Positions 22,986-31,492 of a DNA stretch of 32,166 bases are shown one piece after another. The stretch comes from Prevotella sp. (GTDB taxonomy: Bacteria; Bacteroidota; Bacteroidia; Bacteroidales; Bacteroidaceae). The stretch is from the NCBI GenBank assembly GCA_018385335.1, contig JAHAZN010000071.1:1-32166 (forward strand), read 5' to 3'. The notes under the pieces were generated by a model that saw only the letters and a program-made list of their open reading frames with translations, had not been told where the DNA came from and made no database searches. Position 1 is the first letter of the stretch, and each line of letters starts with the position of its first letter. Position numbers and translations under genes: made by a program.

Positions 22986-24938
22986 TTATTTGCGGTATTT
23001 CTTTATCACGCTATAGGCATCAAACAAGCCCAGCTCTCCCGCCTTACTCAGGTCGGCAACACCCTCGTTAACTTGTCCATACTGTATGCGGACAAGTCCT
23101 CTGTTGTAATATGCTTCTGGCAGATGTGGGTCGAGCACGATGGCACGCGAGAAGTCCTCTATCGCACGACGTTCATCCTTCAGGGTGGCATGAACATATC
23201 CTCTATTATAGAAAAGGTAGGCATTCTGTCCATTCAGGTGGATAGCGACAGAGAGGTCGTTGATGGCAGAGAGGCGAAGCAGCTGTCCGTCCTTACCCTG
23301 CGACTGCATATATTCAGCCTGTTTCGCACTGCATACCGCACGTTGCCAATAGGCGAGCACCCATGTAGAATCAGAGGAGAGACAGGCATCTAAGTCGGCC
23401 TTAGCCTCCTCAAAGTTCTGTATCTCACCATAAGCGATAGCACGCATAAAGAGGAGTGATCCCAGGTCACATTCCATGGCATGACCGGCAGCCACAGACA
23501 AGGTGTCTATCAGTTGGAAGAACCTTTTGGAGGAAGCCTCATCCAACGCTTCCTGTCCTGCTTTGATATAAAGGGGCGATGCCTTTTTCCATCTCCTGTT
23601 CCACTGTTCCACCTGTCTGTCAAAAGGCACATAACTCCTCACCTCGCTGGGATGATGCACATAAGAGAGTTCGTACATCGGTCGCTGCGCCATCACCACA
23701 TGACGGTTCTGCACCTTGCCGCGGTATTCGTTCTTATACTCATGCTCCATCTCCTGTTCGTCCACCACCACTATCTGATTGTATTTATCCAGATCGTCAT
23801 CACTACGTTTTCTCATCTGGTCCTTATTCATTCGTGGCTGTGTGCCGTAGAGATGTTTATACAGCTGTGCCTTATACACTTTGAACTCATCCTTTTCTGC
23901 CTGTTTCACCATCCCCAGTTTGCGATAACATGAGGCTCTGTTGAGTAAGCCCGTCCAGAAGTTGGGATAGACATCTATCACCTTAGAGTAATCCTCGATA
24001 GCTCCCCTCAGGTCTCCGGTGTTTTCTAAGAGCAGTGCTCTATTGAACAGCGCCATCATGTTGTCCGGTTCCATCTTGAGCACAAAATCGAAGTCGAGGA
24101 TTGCCTTATTGTCGTCGCCCACATGCGCCCTCAACAGTCCTCTGTTATAATGTCCGAGGAAGTTGTTAGGGTCTATCTCGAGGGCGAGGTCGTAATCACT
24201 CATTGCTCCCCTGAGATTGTTCTGGTTCAGTCGGCTCAGTGCCCTGTTGATATAATATCCGGCACTTTGGGGTTTGAGTCGGATAGCTTCGTCTAAGGCT
24301 TTCTCTGCCTCCTTCCATTCCGACTGTGCAAGTAATATGGCAGCCTTAGCAGCCCATGTAGTGCCGTTGTAGGCATCAAGTTCCAGACTCTTCTCCAAGG
24401 CTTGCATTGCCGTCGCAGTGTCTTTCTGCAACAGGCACACCTCTGCACGTAGGGCATATCCTCCTGCATCCTTCGACCAGTGTTTGTTGATACTGTCGAG
24501 GTCGGCCATTGCCTGCGCATAGTCTTTCTGCTGAATACGGCATAACACTCTATTGTGCCATAACGATGATTTGTCGGGGGCCAGTCTTATCGCTCTTGAG
24601 TAATCTTGGATGGCATCGGCAAATCTCTGCTGACGAATACGGTTAATGCCACGCAGTTCGTAGAGATTGACCACATAGGGATTGCGCTCTATCGCCCTGC
24701 TGCAGTCGCTCTCTGCTCCATCAAAATCCTCCAAGTAATATTTGGCGAGCGCTCGATAGAACCAGGGTTCATAGAGATAGGGTTTGGCATTGATCGCTTG
24801 ATTGAAATATTGAATCGACAGGACATAATCCTCGTAGTAAAGCGCACTACGCCCCACCATCATCAACCGGTCGGTATTAAACTGTCCCCAACCAATCAAT
24901 GGAAGCCATCCTGCAATCAACAATAATACAATCCTCAC
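22986..24938 (-). CDS. Exported TPR protein
   Basis: A 650-residue tetratricopeptide protein beginning at a GTG codon (24938), 1 nt after the def stop. The N-terminus MRIVLLLIAGWLPLIGWGQ is a signal peptide with likely cleavage before Gln, so it acts in the periplasm or outer membrane. About nine TPR units run from residue 25 to 345 (for example AIQDYSRAIRLAPD, AMSDYDLALEIDPN, AIEDYSKVIDVYPN). A charged linker (about 360-440) follows, then a second TPR block to the end (AIEDFSRAIVLDPHLPEAYYN, GVADLSKAGELGL). Such proteins are scaffolds; no partner can be named. It is the last gene of the ruvX-def operon. Confidence 0.88.
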   Translation of the reverse strand: MRIVLLLIAGWLPLIGWGQFNTDRLMMVGRSALYYEDYVLSIQYFNQAINAKPYLYEPWFYRALAKYYLEDFDGAESDCSRAIERNPYVVNLYELRGINRIRQQRFADAIQDYSRAIRLAPDKSSLWHNRVLCRIQQKDYAQAMADLDSINKHWSKDAGGYALRAEVCLLQKDTATAMQALEKSLELDAYNGTTWAAKAAILLAQSEWKEAEKALDEAIRLKPQSAGYYINRALSRLNQNNLRGAMSDYDLALEIDPNNFLGHYNRGLLRAHVGDDNKAILDFDFVLKMEPDNMMALFNRALLLENTGDLRGAIEDYSKVIDVYPNFWTGLLNRASCYRKLGMVKQAEKDEFKVYKAQLYKHLYGTQPRMNKDQMRKRSDDDLDKYNQIVVVDEQEMEHEYKNEYRGKVQNRHVVMAQRPMYELSYVHHPSEVRSYVPFDRQVEQWNRRWKKASPLYIKAGQEALDEASSKRFFQLIDTLSVAAGHAMECDLGSLLFMRAIAYGEIQNFEEAKADLDACLSSDSTWVLAYWQRAVCSAKQAEYMQSQGKDGQLLRLSAINDLSVAIHLNGQNAYLFYNRGYVHATLKDERRAIEDFSRAIVLDPHLPEAYYNRGLVRIQYGQVNEGVADLSKAGELGLFDAYSVIKKYRK

Positions 24939-24939
24939 C

Positions 24940-25506
24940 TTATCTTCTTACGGGAACTGTCTTTGTCTTATATCCACATCTGAAACGCCCCTGCAATAAC
25001 GACTTGAGCTTGTTCTTTATCAACTGTTTTCTTAGTGGTGAGATGCGGTCAACAAACACTTTTCCATCGAGATGGTCAAACTCATGCTGCATCACCCTTG
25101 CCAAATAGCCTTCTACCCATTCATCGTGGGCATTCATCTCCTCGTCGAGATATTGCACGCGGATACGTGTAGGACGTGTTACCTTCTCATGAATAGCCGG
25201 CAAACTGAGGCATCCTTCCTCGGAGGTATCAGTCTTTGTCTCATCATATTCCACGATATGTGCATTGATAAACACCTTTTTGTATCCCTTGTACTCGGGT
25301 AGGTCTTCAGAGATCACATCAAGGTCGATTACCACCACCCTCACTGCCAGTCCTATCTGCGGAGCAGCAAGTCCGATGCCTTCTGATTCAGCCAGCGTTT
25401 CATACATATTGTTTATCAACTCCTTCAACTGAGGATAATCTGCGGTAATATCTTCTGCCACCTTCCGCAATACAGGTTGGCCATAGGTATAAATAGGTAA
25501 AATCAT
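24940..25506 (-). CDS. def: Peptide deformylase
   Basis: Removes the formyl group from nascent proteins at the ribosome. The 188-residue protein has the three family motifs: [10 protein letters not shown] (43-52), EGCLSLP with metal ligand Cys99, and QHEFDHLDG with His141, Glu142 and His145. Its ATG overlaps the ruvX stop as ATGA, and the TPR gene follows after 1 nt, so the three are tightly coupled. Confidence 0.96.
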   Translation of the reverse strand: MILPIYTYGQPVLRKVAEDITADYPQLKELINNMYETLAESEGIGLAAPQIGLAVRVVVIDLDVISEDLPEYKGYKKVFINAHIVEYDETKTDTSEEGCLSLPAIHEKVTRPTRIRVQYLDEEMNAHDEWVEGYLARVMQHEFDHLDGKVFVDRISPLRKQLIKNKLKSLLQGRFRCGYKTKTVPVRR

Positions 25507-25925
25507 CTTTTGTATTTTCTTGAAGACAAATAATCCTGTAGAATGATTGTGGCACTTATCTCATCAACGAGTGCTTTGTTTTGTCGTGCCTGTTTCTTCA
25601 GTCCTCCCTGCAACATAGCCTGGTGTGCCAACACAGAGGTAAACCTTTCGTCGTACATCTCCACGGGTATCTCTGGGCATTTCTTTCTCCACTGTGCCAC
25701 AAACTGTCTGACACGCTGGAGGTTCTCACTCGGTTGACCATTGGGCTGTATAGGTTCTCCCACAACAAGGAGTTCTACCTTCTCTTTCTGTATATAATCG
25801 AGCAAGAAGTTCATCAACTCCGACGTAGCCACCGTGGTCAGTCCTCCGGCAATAAGCTGCAGGGGGTCGGTCACGGCCAAGCCAGTGCGTTTCTTTCCAT
25901 AATCGACAGAGAGAATACGTGCCAT
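25503..25925 (-). CDS. ruvX: RuvX/YqgF family putative Holliday junction resolvase / pre-16S rRNA nuclease
   Basis: RNase H-fold nuclease of 140 residues; in E. coli YqgF matures the 16S rRNA 5' end, and resolvase activity has been proposed in others. The start [20 protein letters not shown] carries the first catalytic Asp (Asp8); [15 protein letters not shown] and YDERFTS supply the others. The frame extends upstream to 25982, but this part crosses a hairpin and lacks family resemblance, so ATG at 25925 is chosen. It is followed by def with a 4-bp overlap. Confidence 0.93.
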   Translation of the reverse strand: MARILSVDYGKKRTGLAVTDPLQLIAGGLTTVATSELMNFLLDYIQKEKVELLVVGEPIQPNGQPSENLQRVRQFVAQWRKKCPEIPVEMYDERFTSVLAHQAMLQGGLKKQARQNKALVDEISATIILQDYLSSRKYKR

Positions 25926-25940
25926 TGTATAAATATAATA

Positions 25941-25997
25941 ATGGTGTATCAGAAAAGTGGTGCAACTTATTGCATCCAACATCTACTGATACACCAT
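25941..25997 (-). terminator. Strong hairpin between the SPOR gene and ruvX
   Basis: ATGGTGTATCAG (25941-25952) and CTGATACACCAT (25986-25997) are perfect 12-bp inverse copies. The 33-nt loop holds a smaller imperfect stem (GGTGCAA / TTGCATCC). On the minus strand TTATTATATTTAT follows. It is probably the SPOR gene terminator, possibly partial, with readthrough into ruvX, since no clear ruvX promoter is seen. Confidence 0.6.
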
Positions 25998-26015
25998 CTT
26001 TGTTTTATGTAATAT

Positions 26016-26519
26016 TTATTGTGCAGTGTTATAGAGCAACCATGCACCCTGATACTTTCCTACCAACTCGTTCTTGCTGGCCACAGCCTCAGCCTTGGTC
26101 TCGAAGGTAGTAGCAACGACACGATACATATTACGCTCTACGTTGAGTACGAGCTGTGCATCATAACCAGCATCACGGAGACGCTGTACAAGTCCTTCAG
26201 CATTGGCTTTAAGCTGGAAAGAACCCACCACAACGCTGAAATTCTTCAGTCCGCTACCATTCACAAGCGATACCTTTTCCTGTGTCACCTTTACGTTGTC
26301 GGTATTATCCACAATCTTCAGTTCAGTCACAGGCTTCTCTTCTACAGGAGCTACCACTGCTGTTTCTGTGGGCTGCTCTGTTACCACGGGAGCCTGCGAA
26401 GCTGTTTCCTGTGCCTTGGCTTTCTCGTATGCCTTCTTATATGCACTCTCACTTGATTTACAACCTGTAAAGGCCATTGTGAGGCATAAGCCTGCACACC
26501 ATACCATGTACTTTTTCAT
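26016..26519 (-). CDS. SPOR-domain lipoprotein
   Basis: A 167-residue envelope lipoprotein. The signal peptide ends in the lipobox FTGC (Cys near 20). A charged, Ala/Glu/Pro/Val-rich linker (about 25-70) leads to a C-terminal SPOR domain (about 90-167; FSVVVGSFQLKANAEGLVQRL, YRVVATTFETKAEA). SPOR domains bind denuded glycan strands of septal peptidoglycan, so a cell-division or cell-wall role is likely. It has a divergent promoter region upstream and a hairpin downstream. Confidence 0.88.
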   Translation of the reverse strand: MKKYMVWCAGLCLTMAFTGCKSSESAYKKAYEKAKAQETASQAPVVTEQPTETAVVAPVEEKPVTELKIVDNTDNVKVTQEKVSLVNGSGLKNFSVVVGSFQLKANAEGLVQRLRDAGYDAQLVLNVERNMYRVVATTFETKAEAVASKNELVGKYQGAWLLYNTAQ

Positions 26520-26761
26520 TTTCTTGCTATTTTATTAAATGATGAATATTTACTTGTATTGATTGAAAACACCAAAAGTTTTGGCGAAGTTACTAAATAT
26601 GAAACAAATAAATCAAGTTGACGCACATAAAGTTTGTTAAATGGGTAAATTGTACTAAAAAACACCATAAAAAGATATTAAAAATGGCTTGCTTCTTGAA
26701 AACATTCTGTATATTTGTCCGTGAAATAACAAGATGTTTCACCCTTTAATACAGAAATGAT
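26520..26761. promoter_or_regulatory. Divergent promoter region between the SPOR and YtxH genes
   Basis: Rightward: TTG (26689-26691), 18 nt, TATATTTG (26710-26717), a consensus promoter about 45 nt before the YtxH gene. Leftward: TAACTTCG (26592-26585, minus), one base off consensus, with TTG at 26616-26614. A palindrome CCAAAA-G-TTTTGG (26572-26584) abuts the leftward -7 box and covers the predicted start. Confidence 0.6.
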
Positions 26762-26974
26762 ATGAAAAATTTAGGTTATGTTGGCGCCTTCCTTGGCGGT
26801 GCTTTGGCTGGCGCAGTTGTTGGATTGCTGATGGCTCCTGAAAAGGGGACAGATACTCGTTCTCGCATCACCGGTGCAGTTGATGAGTTTCTCAAGAAGC
26901 ACAACATCAAACTGAGTAAGAAGGAGGTTTGCGACCTCGTTGACGACATTCAGGAGGCAGCTCCCGAAGAGTAA
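26762..26974 (+). CDS. YtxH domain small membrane protein
   Basis: A 70-residue protein with one glycine/alanine-rich membrane segment (about 5-25, GAFLGGALAGAVVGLLMAPEKG) followed by a basic/amphipathic helix (TRSRITGAVDEFLKKHNIKL). The GxLLMAPxxG signature is typical of YtxH-type proteins, and the layout resembles E. coli YqjD/ElaB, which tether ribosomes to the membrane. The next two genes form a cluster with it. Stress induction is likely by analogy only. Confidence 0.85.
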   Translation: MKNLGYVGAFLGGALAGAVVGLLMAPEKGTDTRSRITGAVDEFLKKHNIKLSKKEVCDLVDDIQEAAPEE

Positions 26975-26989
26975 CCCATACCCACAACC

Positions 26990-27340
26990 ATGTTATCGAG
27001 CGATAAGAACATAGAGAATATTGTGCAACTCATAGAAGCTCTCAAGGAGTATTTGGAGTTGAAGAAGTCATATCTCAAATATGACGTCGTTGACAAGGTG
27101 GTGCGTTTAACGGCGGCATTGGCGCTGACGGTGATTATCCTGTTACTCACAATAGCAGTGCTGTTCTATGCGTCCTTTGCCTTGGTCTATTGGATGGCAC
27201 CTACCTTAGGGCTTGCCGGTGCCTTCGGAGTTGTATCACTGGCTTTTCTTGGATTGCTCATCGCCACACTCATCTTCAGAAAGTCGTGGATAGAGCGACC
27301 TTTAGTAAGACTGATGGTGTCTATCCTCTTGGAGAAATGA
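26990..27340 (+). CDS. Holin-like (Phage_holin_3_6 / YqjE type) membrane protein
   Basis: A 116-residue protein with an N-terminal amphipathic helix (about 1-40, rich in Glu and Lys), two membrane segments (about 42-70 and 75-100) and a basic C-terminus. This matches the Phage_holin_3_6/YqjE family, which despite its name is mostly chromosomal and not lytic. It follows the YtxH gene by 15 nt. No phage genes are nearby, so I read it as a host gene. Confidence 0.82.
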   Translation: MLSSDKNIENIVQLIEALKEYLELKKSYLKYDVVDKVVRLTAALALTVIILLLTIAVLFYASFALVYWMAPTLGLAGAFGVVSLAFLGLLIATLIFRKSWIERPLVRLMVSILLEK

Positions 27341-27347
27341 CAGCATT

Positions 27348-27647
27348 ATGCCCCGTTTGTTTAACTCACAGAATAGAAGTAATATGACTACCCCCACAAC
27401 ACCTCCCTCCACACTCGATGACATCCGACTTTGTAAGGAAGAACTGAGTCAAGCTCTTCATCAGAAAGGTGAAGAGATTGACTCATTATGGCACGATGTC
27501 TTCGTCCCCCAGAAATCTTCTACAAAAGGGGAACTCATCACCAGCATCATCAGCAACAGCATCACTGCCTTTGATGCTTTTATGTTAGTAAGAAAACTGA
27601 TGCACCAATACGGTAGCCTCTTCACTCGCAAGAAGCACAGGAGATAG
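27348..27647 (+). CDS. Small protein of unknown function, third gene of the YtxH/holin-like cluster
   Basis: A 99-residue protein, soluble by inspection: a Thr/Pro-rich N-terminus (MTTPTTPPSTLDD), a charged helix (about 25-45, CKEELSQALHQKGEEIDSLW), a Ser/Thr/Ile stretch (ELITSIISNSITAFDAFML) and a basic end (TRKKHRR). ATG at 27348 or 27384 are both possible; the second is shorter and has the more typical start. It begins 7 nt after the holin-like gene. Position recalls yqjK in E. coli, but sequence similarity is not evident. Its 3' end overlaps the convergent MBL gene by 26 bp. Confidence 0.75.
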   Translation: MPRLFNSQNRSNMTTPTTPPSTLDDIRLCKEELSQALHQKGEEIDSLWHDVFVPQKSSTKGELITSIISNSITAFDAFMLVRKLMHQYGSLFTRKKHRR

Positions 27648-28425
27648 GCCACTCAATGGTCTGTCCATCGTAAGCCAAACGCACATCATCAGGAAGACGT
27701 CGGTTGACCTCTTCGTGACAACCTATGTCATGACATACATGTGTCAAGAAGGTTTGTCGCGCGCCTACAGAACGTGCAAAAGCGATGGCATCGTCAACGA
27801 GGAGATGCGAATGATGGGGCCTATCGAAACGCAAGGCATTGATAACCAAAGTATCTATGGGGGTCGTATTCAGATAATCTCGCTCCTCATCTAGGATAGT
27901 TTTCATATCTGTGATATATACCAGTCCTCCCACCCTGAATCCTAAGATAGGCAACTGATGATGCATCACCTCGAAGGGCTCGATGTGTATGTCGCCTATC
28001 TCTATCGCCTGATGTGGCTCTACCGTGTGAAGGATAAGATCGGGCACACCAGGATATTTATCCTTCCCCTCCTGGGGAAAACAATAGGGCAGCATCTCTT
28101 TCATCCCCTTCACCGCCTTGGCATTAGCATAGACATTCACTGGAGCCAGTTTGCAATAGGGGCGCACATCGTCCACACCGCCCACATGATCATAATGGGA
28201 GTGGGTAACAAGGATAGCATCTATCTTTCTGAAATCCATGGGCATCATCTGCTGTCTGAAGTCAGGTCCACAGTCGATGAGCACCCTTGTATATGCTGTC
28301 TCCAGCATTGCAGAGGTACGCAGTCGTTTGTCGCGTGGGTCTTTGCTCTTACACACGGGACACTGACACCCCAGCACGGGAACACCACAACTGGTACCTG
28401 TTCCAAGAAAAGTAAGCTTCATCAT
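27622..28425 (-). CDS. Metallo-beta-lactamase fold hydrolase, PhnP-like
   Basis: A 267-residue metal-dependent hydrolase. The main metal site is HSHYDH (His75, His77, Asp79, His80). The N-terminal loop GCQCPVC (Cys20, Cys22, Cys25) corresponds to the additional zinc site of PhnP, a cyclic-phosphate phosphodiesterase. No phosphonate genes are nearby, so the substrate is uncertain. It starts in the ATGA overlap with the murB stop, with a possible second ATG at 28422. Confidence 0.88.
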   Translation of the reverse strand: MMKLTFLGTGTSCGVPVLGCQCPVCKSKDPRDKRLRTSAMLETAYTRVLIDCGPDFRQQMMPMDFRKIDAILVTHSHYDHVGGVDDVRPYCKLAPVNVYANAKAVKGMKEMLPYCFPQEGKDKYPGVPDLILHTVEPHQAIEIGDIHIEPFEVMHHQLPILGFRVGGLVYITDMKTILDEERDYLNTTPIDTLVINALRFDRPHHSHLLVDDAIAFARSVGARQTFLTHVCHDIGCHEEVNRRLPDDVRLAYDGQTIEWPISCASCE

Positions 28426-29444
28426 AGTATGTTGACTTCCGGATGAATGGTTATTCCAAATTTTTCTTTTACTGCTCCTCTCACCGTCTCGCTCAACTTA
28501 AGAATCTCTTCGCCCGTAGCTCCTCCTCTGTTGACAAGCACCAAGGCCTGTTTGCCGTGCACCCCTGCCCGTCCTAAGGAGCGTCCCTTCCATCCGCTCT
28601 GTTCTATCAACCATCCGGCTGGAATCTTCACCTCTTCATCGTTGAGTATATAATGGGGCATAGAGGGATAGCATTCCATCAACTGTTTGGCTTTTTTTCT
28701 GTCAACCACGGGGTTCATAAAGAAACTACCGGCATTTCCTTCCACCTCTGGGTCAGGAAGTTTCTCCCTTCTTATATTTACAATAATCTCTCTGAGCAAT
28801 TTTGCCGTGGGATGGACAATGTCCATCCTCTCCAGTTCTGCCCGTATGTTGCCATAGTCAAGTTGCGGTTGGAACTCATGAGAAAGGAGATAGTTGACCT
28901 TAGTCACCACATATTTCCCTCTCCAGCTGGTCTTAAAGTTGCTCCTGCGATAAGCATAGTCGCAGTCATCGTTTTTCAGCAACACCTTCTCGCCCGTGGC
29001 CACCTCCACCACCTCAACGCTGTGGATAAAGTCTTTGGCCTCTACTCCATAAGCACCAATATTCTGCACTGCAGAAGCTCCCACCTCACCGGGGATAAGC
29101 GAGAGATTCTCCAATCCATACCACTCATGCTCCACACAATATTCTACCAGGGTGTCCCAGTTCTCACCAGCAGCCGCACTCACCATCACTCCCTGTGCAG
29201 TCTCTTCTGCCGCGATTCCCTTTATCGCCACATGGAGCACCGTTCCCTCATAGTCTTTAGTAAACAGGAGGTTGCTCCCTCCTCCTATGATGAGGAGAGG
29301 CTGATGCGACATCACAGGGTGCGCTGCGCGCGACTTTAGATAATCAATGAGCTCCTCTTCGGTTTCTGGCTCCACATATTCGTGGCAACACGCTTTGATG
29401 CCGAAGGTATTGGGAATGGTGCAACTGTTTTTGATGGTTATCAT
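28422..29444 (-). CDS. murB: UDP-N-acetylenolpyruvoylglucosamine reductase
   Basis: FAD- and NADPH-dependent enzyme making UDP-MurNAc for peptidoglycan. The 340-residue protein has the FAD-binding GGGSNLLF, PGEVGASAVQNIGAYGVE, the Arg-containing YAYRRSNFK segment, the catalytic Ser in GSFFMNPV and AGWLIEQSGWKG. Length and the YAYRRS region fit type I MurB (E. coli 342 residues). The MBL gene overlaps its end by 4 bp, and the DUF4348 lipoprotein gene precedes it by 13 nt: an envelope-related operon. Confidence 0.95.
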   Translation of the reverse strand: MITIKNSCTIPNTFGIKACCHEYVEPETEEELIDYLKSRAAHPVMSHQPLLIIGGGSNLLFTKDYEGTVLHVAIKGIAAEETAQGVMVSAAAGENWDTLVEYCVEHEWYGLENLSLIPGEVGASAVQNIGAYGVEAKDFIHSVEVVEVATGEKVLLKNDDCDYAYRRSNFKTSWRGKYVVTKVNYLLSHEFQPQLDYGNIRAELERMDIVHPTAKLLREIIVNIRREKLPDPEVEGNAGSFFMNPVVDRKKAKQLMECYPSMPHYILNDEEVKIPAGWLIEQSGWKGRSLGRAGVHGKQALVLVNRGGATGEEILKLSETVRGAVKEKFGITIHPEVNIL

Positions 29445-29457
29445 AGCTATAGAAGAA

Positions 29458-30300
29458 TCAAGTTGTCAGACTCTGAAGCATCCATTTGCCTCCTATACGC
29501 TTAAACACCATTTCTATCTCCAGTCCGTTGGCTATTCCTCGGATAAGGAAGATTTTTCGGTTGCTCTCCGTATAGTTCTGCCCATACACGATGTTGTAGA
29601 TCATCTTTACAGGAATCTCTGGCGAGAAAGCCAGCCAGGTGTCGGGGGTTATCACTCCTTCCATCTGTTGGAAATCATCATCTGGGTCGGGACCTGTGAA
29701 AGCTACAGGATTGCAGAGATGCTGTATCTGGAAGGCGGTATCATTGGCAAACTTCTGATAGAAGTCGATAAACGATGCATTCTTTACATTATAGGTATCT
29801 GTGAGCTTGATGCTGTTGAGTTGCCATAATCCGTTCTCTCGTCCAAAGACATACTGTTTCACCCGTTTCTTATCGAGATAAATCTTCTCCACGGTGACAT
29901 GAGATACCGAGGTATCTTTCAGCAGATTAAGCTGTTTGTGATTATCGAATATCAGCGTATAGTAACCTTGATTCATAAAGAAGTGATCCATCTTCCACTC
30001 CTCTTTGGCTATCATCTCCTTCTTATCACCGTCAACGACAGGGAGGGGGAATTTTATTCTGCTCTTCTGCATCTTCTTATTGACGATAAAATTAAAGAAG
30101 AAATCATCAAAGAGCTCATCGGCTGCCCTTGGCACCATCGTCTCAGCGGGGAGAACCTCAACGGAGTCAGCTACAGCCATTCCCAACGAGTCAATAGAAT
30201 CAGCAGGAGCCTCTTCATCTCCATAGGTAGCCTTGTTGCCCTTACATGAGAAAATGGCTACCAGACAAGCGAAAACCGCTATCAAAAATTTATTCATCAT
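29458..30300 (-). CDS. DUF4348-like lipoprotein
   Basis: A 280-residue Bacteroidales-type lipoprotein. The signal peptide MNKFLIAVFACLVAIF ends in a lipobox with Cys near 19. An acidic linker (GDEEAPADSIDSLG) leads to a globular domain with FDDFFFNFIVNK, the SRIKFPLP segment and the closing FKRIGGKWMLQSL, features I associate with DUF4348. Function is unknown. It heads the operon with murB, so an envelope role is likely. A -7 box TAATTTTG (30343-30336, minus) lies 36 nt upstream. Confidence 0.82.
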   Translation of the reverse strand: MMNKFLIAVFACLVAIFSCKGNKATYGDEEAPADSIDSLGMAVADSVEVLPAETMVPRAADELFDDFFFNFIVNKKMQKSRIKFPLPVVDGDKKEMIAKEEWKMDHFFMNQGYYTLIFDNHKQLNLLKDTSVSHVTVEKIYLDKKRVKQYVFGRENGLWQLNSIKLTDTYNVKNASFIDFYQKFANDTAFQIQHLCNPVAFTGPDPDDDFQQMEGVITPDTWLAFSPEIPVKMIYNIVYGQNYTESNRKIFLIRGIANGLEIEMVFKRIGGKWMLQSLTT

Positions 30301-30335
30301 CGCATCGGATTGATTATCCGTCTCTCAAATTTCGG

Positions 30336-30394
30336 CAAAATTACAACTTTATTTTGATATGATGCACGCTTTTTCTATAAAAACATTACCTTTG
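30336..30394. promoter_or_regulatory. Divergent promoters of the DUF4348 and pheS genes
   Basis: Leftward -7 box TAATTTTG at 30343-30336 (minus strand) and rightward -7 box TACCTTTG at 30387-30394. Neither has a clean TTG at the expected distance; TTTTTC lies about 20 nt before the pheS box. Confidence 0.55.
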
Positions 30395-30413
30395 CAGGAA
30401 ATTTTTCAAAACA

Positions 30414-31454
30414 ATGATGATACTCGACAGAATAGAAGAACTGCTACAGGAGGTGAGCAAGCTCACAGCCTCTAATGCAGAAGAGATTGAAGCACTGCGA
30501 CTGAAATATCTTAGCAAGAAAGGTGTGATCAATGAGTTGATGGCCGACTTTCGTAACGTACCTGCAGAGGAGAAGAAGACTGTGGGTATGAAAATCAATG
30601 AACTCAAGCAGACGACTACGGAGCGTATCAATTCGCTCAAGGAGCAGTTTGCGCAAACAGCCAATATCCAAACAAACATCGACCTTTCACGCTCTCCTTA
30701 CCCCATCGCCCTTGGCACACGTCATCCCCTGACAATAGTGAAGAACGAGATTATCGACATCTTCTCACGCATGGGCTTTATCCTGGCTGATGGACCTGAG
30801 GTAGAAGACGACCTCCATGTGTTCACAAAGATGAACTTTGCTGCCGATCATCCTGCGCGTGACATGCAGGACACTTTCTTCGTGTCGCAGCATCCCAACG
30901 ATGTAACCAAGAACATCCTGTTGCGCTCACATACCAGCAGTGTGCAGGCTCGCGTGATGGAGACCACTCAGCCTCCCATCCGTATCATCTGCCCAGGAAG
31001 GGTTTACCGCAATGAGGCCATCACAGCACGCGCCCATTGCTTCTTCCATCAGGTAGAAGGTCTGTATATAGATAAGAACGTGAGTTTCACCGACCTGAAA
31101 CAGGTGTTGCTCTCCTTCGCACGAGAGATGTTTGGCGCCGACACCAAGATACGTCTGCGTCCAAGCTATTTCCCATTCACTGAGCCGAGTGCTGAGATGG
31201 ATATCTCATGCCATATCTGTGGCGGCAAGGGATGTGGTTTCTGCAAACACACCGGATGGGTAGAGATTCTGGGATGCGGCATGGTAGATCCCAACGTCCT
31301 CGAACAGTGTGGCATCGACAGCAAGATATACAGCGGCTACGCCTTTGGTATGGGTGTGGAGCGTATCACCAACCTCAAATATCAGGTGAGCGACCTCCGT
31401 ATGTTCTCTGAGAACGACACACGTTTCCTCAAAGAGTTTGAGGCGGCTAACTGA
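30414..31454 (+). CDS. pheS: Phenylalanyl-tRNA synthetase alpha subunit
   Basis: Catalytic subunit of the alpha2beta2 enzyme charging tRNA-Phe. The 346-residue protein has an N-terminal coiled coil (about 1-85) and a class II core with motif 2 RVYRNEAITARAHCFFHQVEG, DTFFVSQ and motif 3 YSGYAFGMGVERI. Between them lies CHICGGKGCGFCKHTGW, a cysteine cluster absent from E. coli PheS and probably binding zinc. The beta-subunit gene pheT is not adjacent; trmD follows after 38 nt. Confidence 0.96.
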   Translation: MMILDRIEELLQEVSKLTASNAEEIEALRLKYLSKKGVINELMADFRNVPAEEKKTVGMKINELKQTTTERINSLKEQFAQTANIQTNIDLSRSPYPIALGTRHPLTIVKNEIIDIFSRMGFILADGPEVEDDLHVFTKMNFAADHPARDMQDTFFVSQHPNDVTKNILLRSHTSSVQARVMETTQPPIRIICPGRVYRNEAITARAHCFFHQVEGLYIDKNVSFTDLKQVLLSFAREMFGADTKIRLRPSYFPFTEPSAEMDISCHICGGKGCGFCKHTGWVEILGCGMVDPNVLEQCGIDSKIYSGYAFGMGVERITNLKYQVSDLRMFSENDTRFLKEFEAAN

Positions 31455-31492
31455 TCTAACTTCATCACATACCCTTCTTTTCTTGACAAGTT

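Noticed and set aside
26990..27340. Prophage remnant suggested by the holin-like protein
   Set aside because: No endolysin, structural or integrase gene is near, and the family is common in chromosomal yqjE-type clusters.
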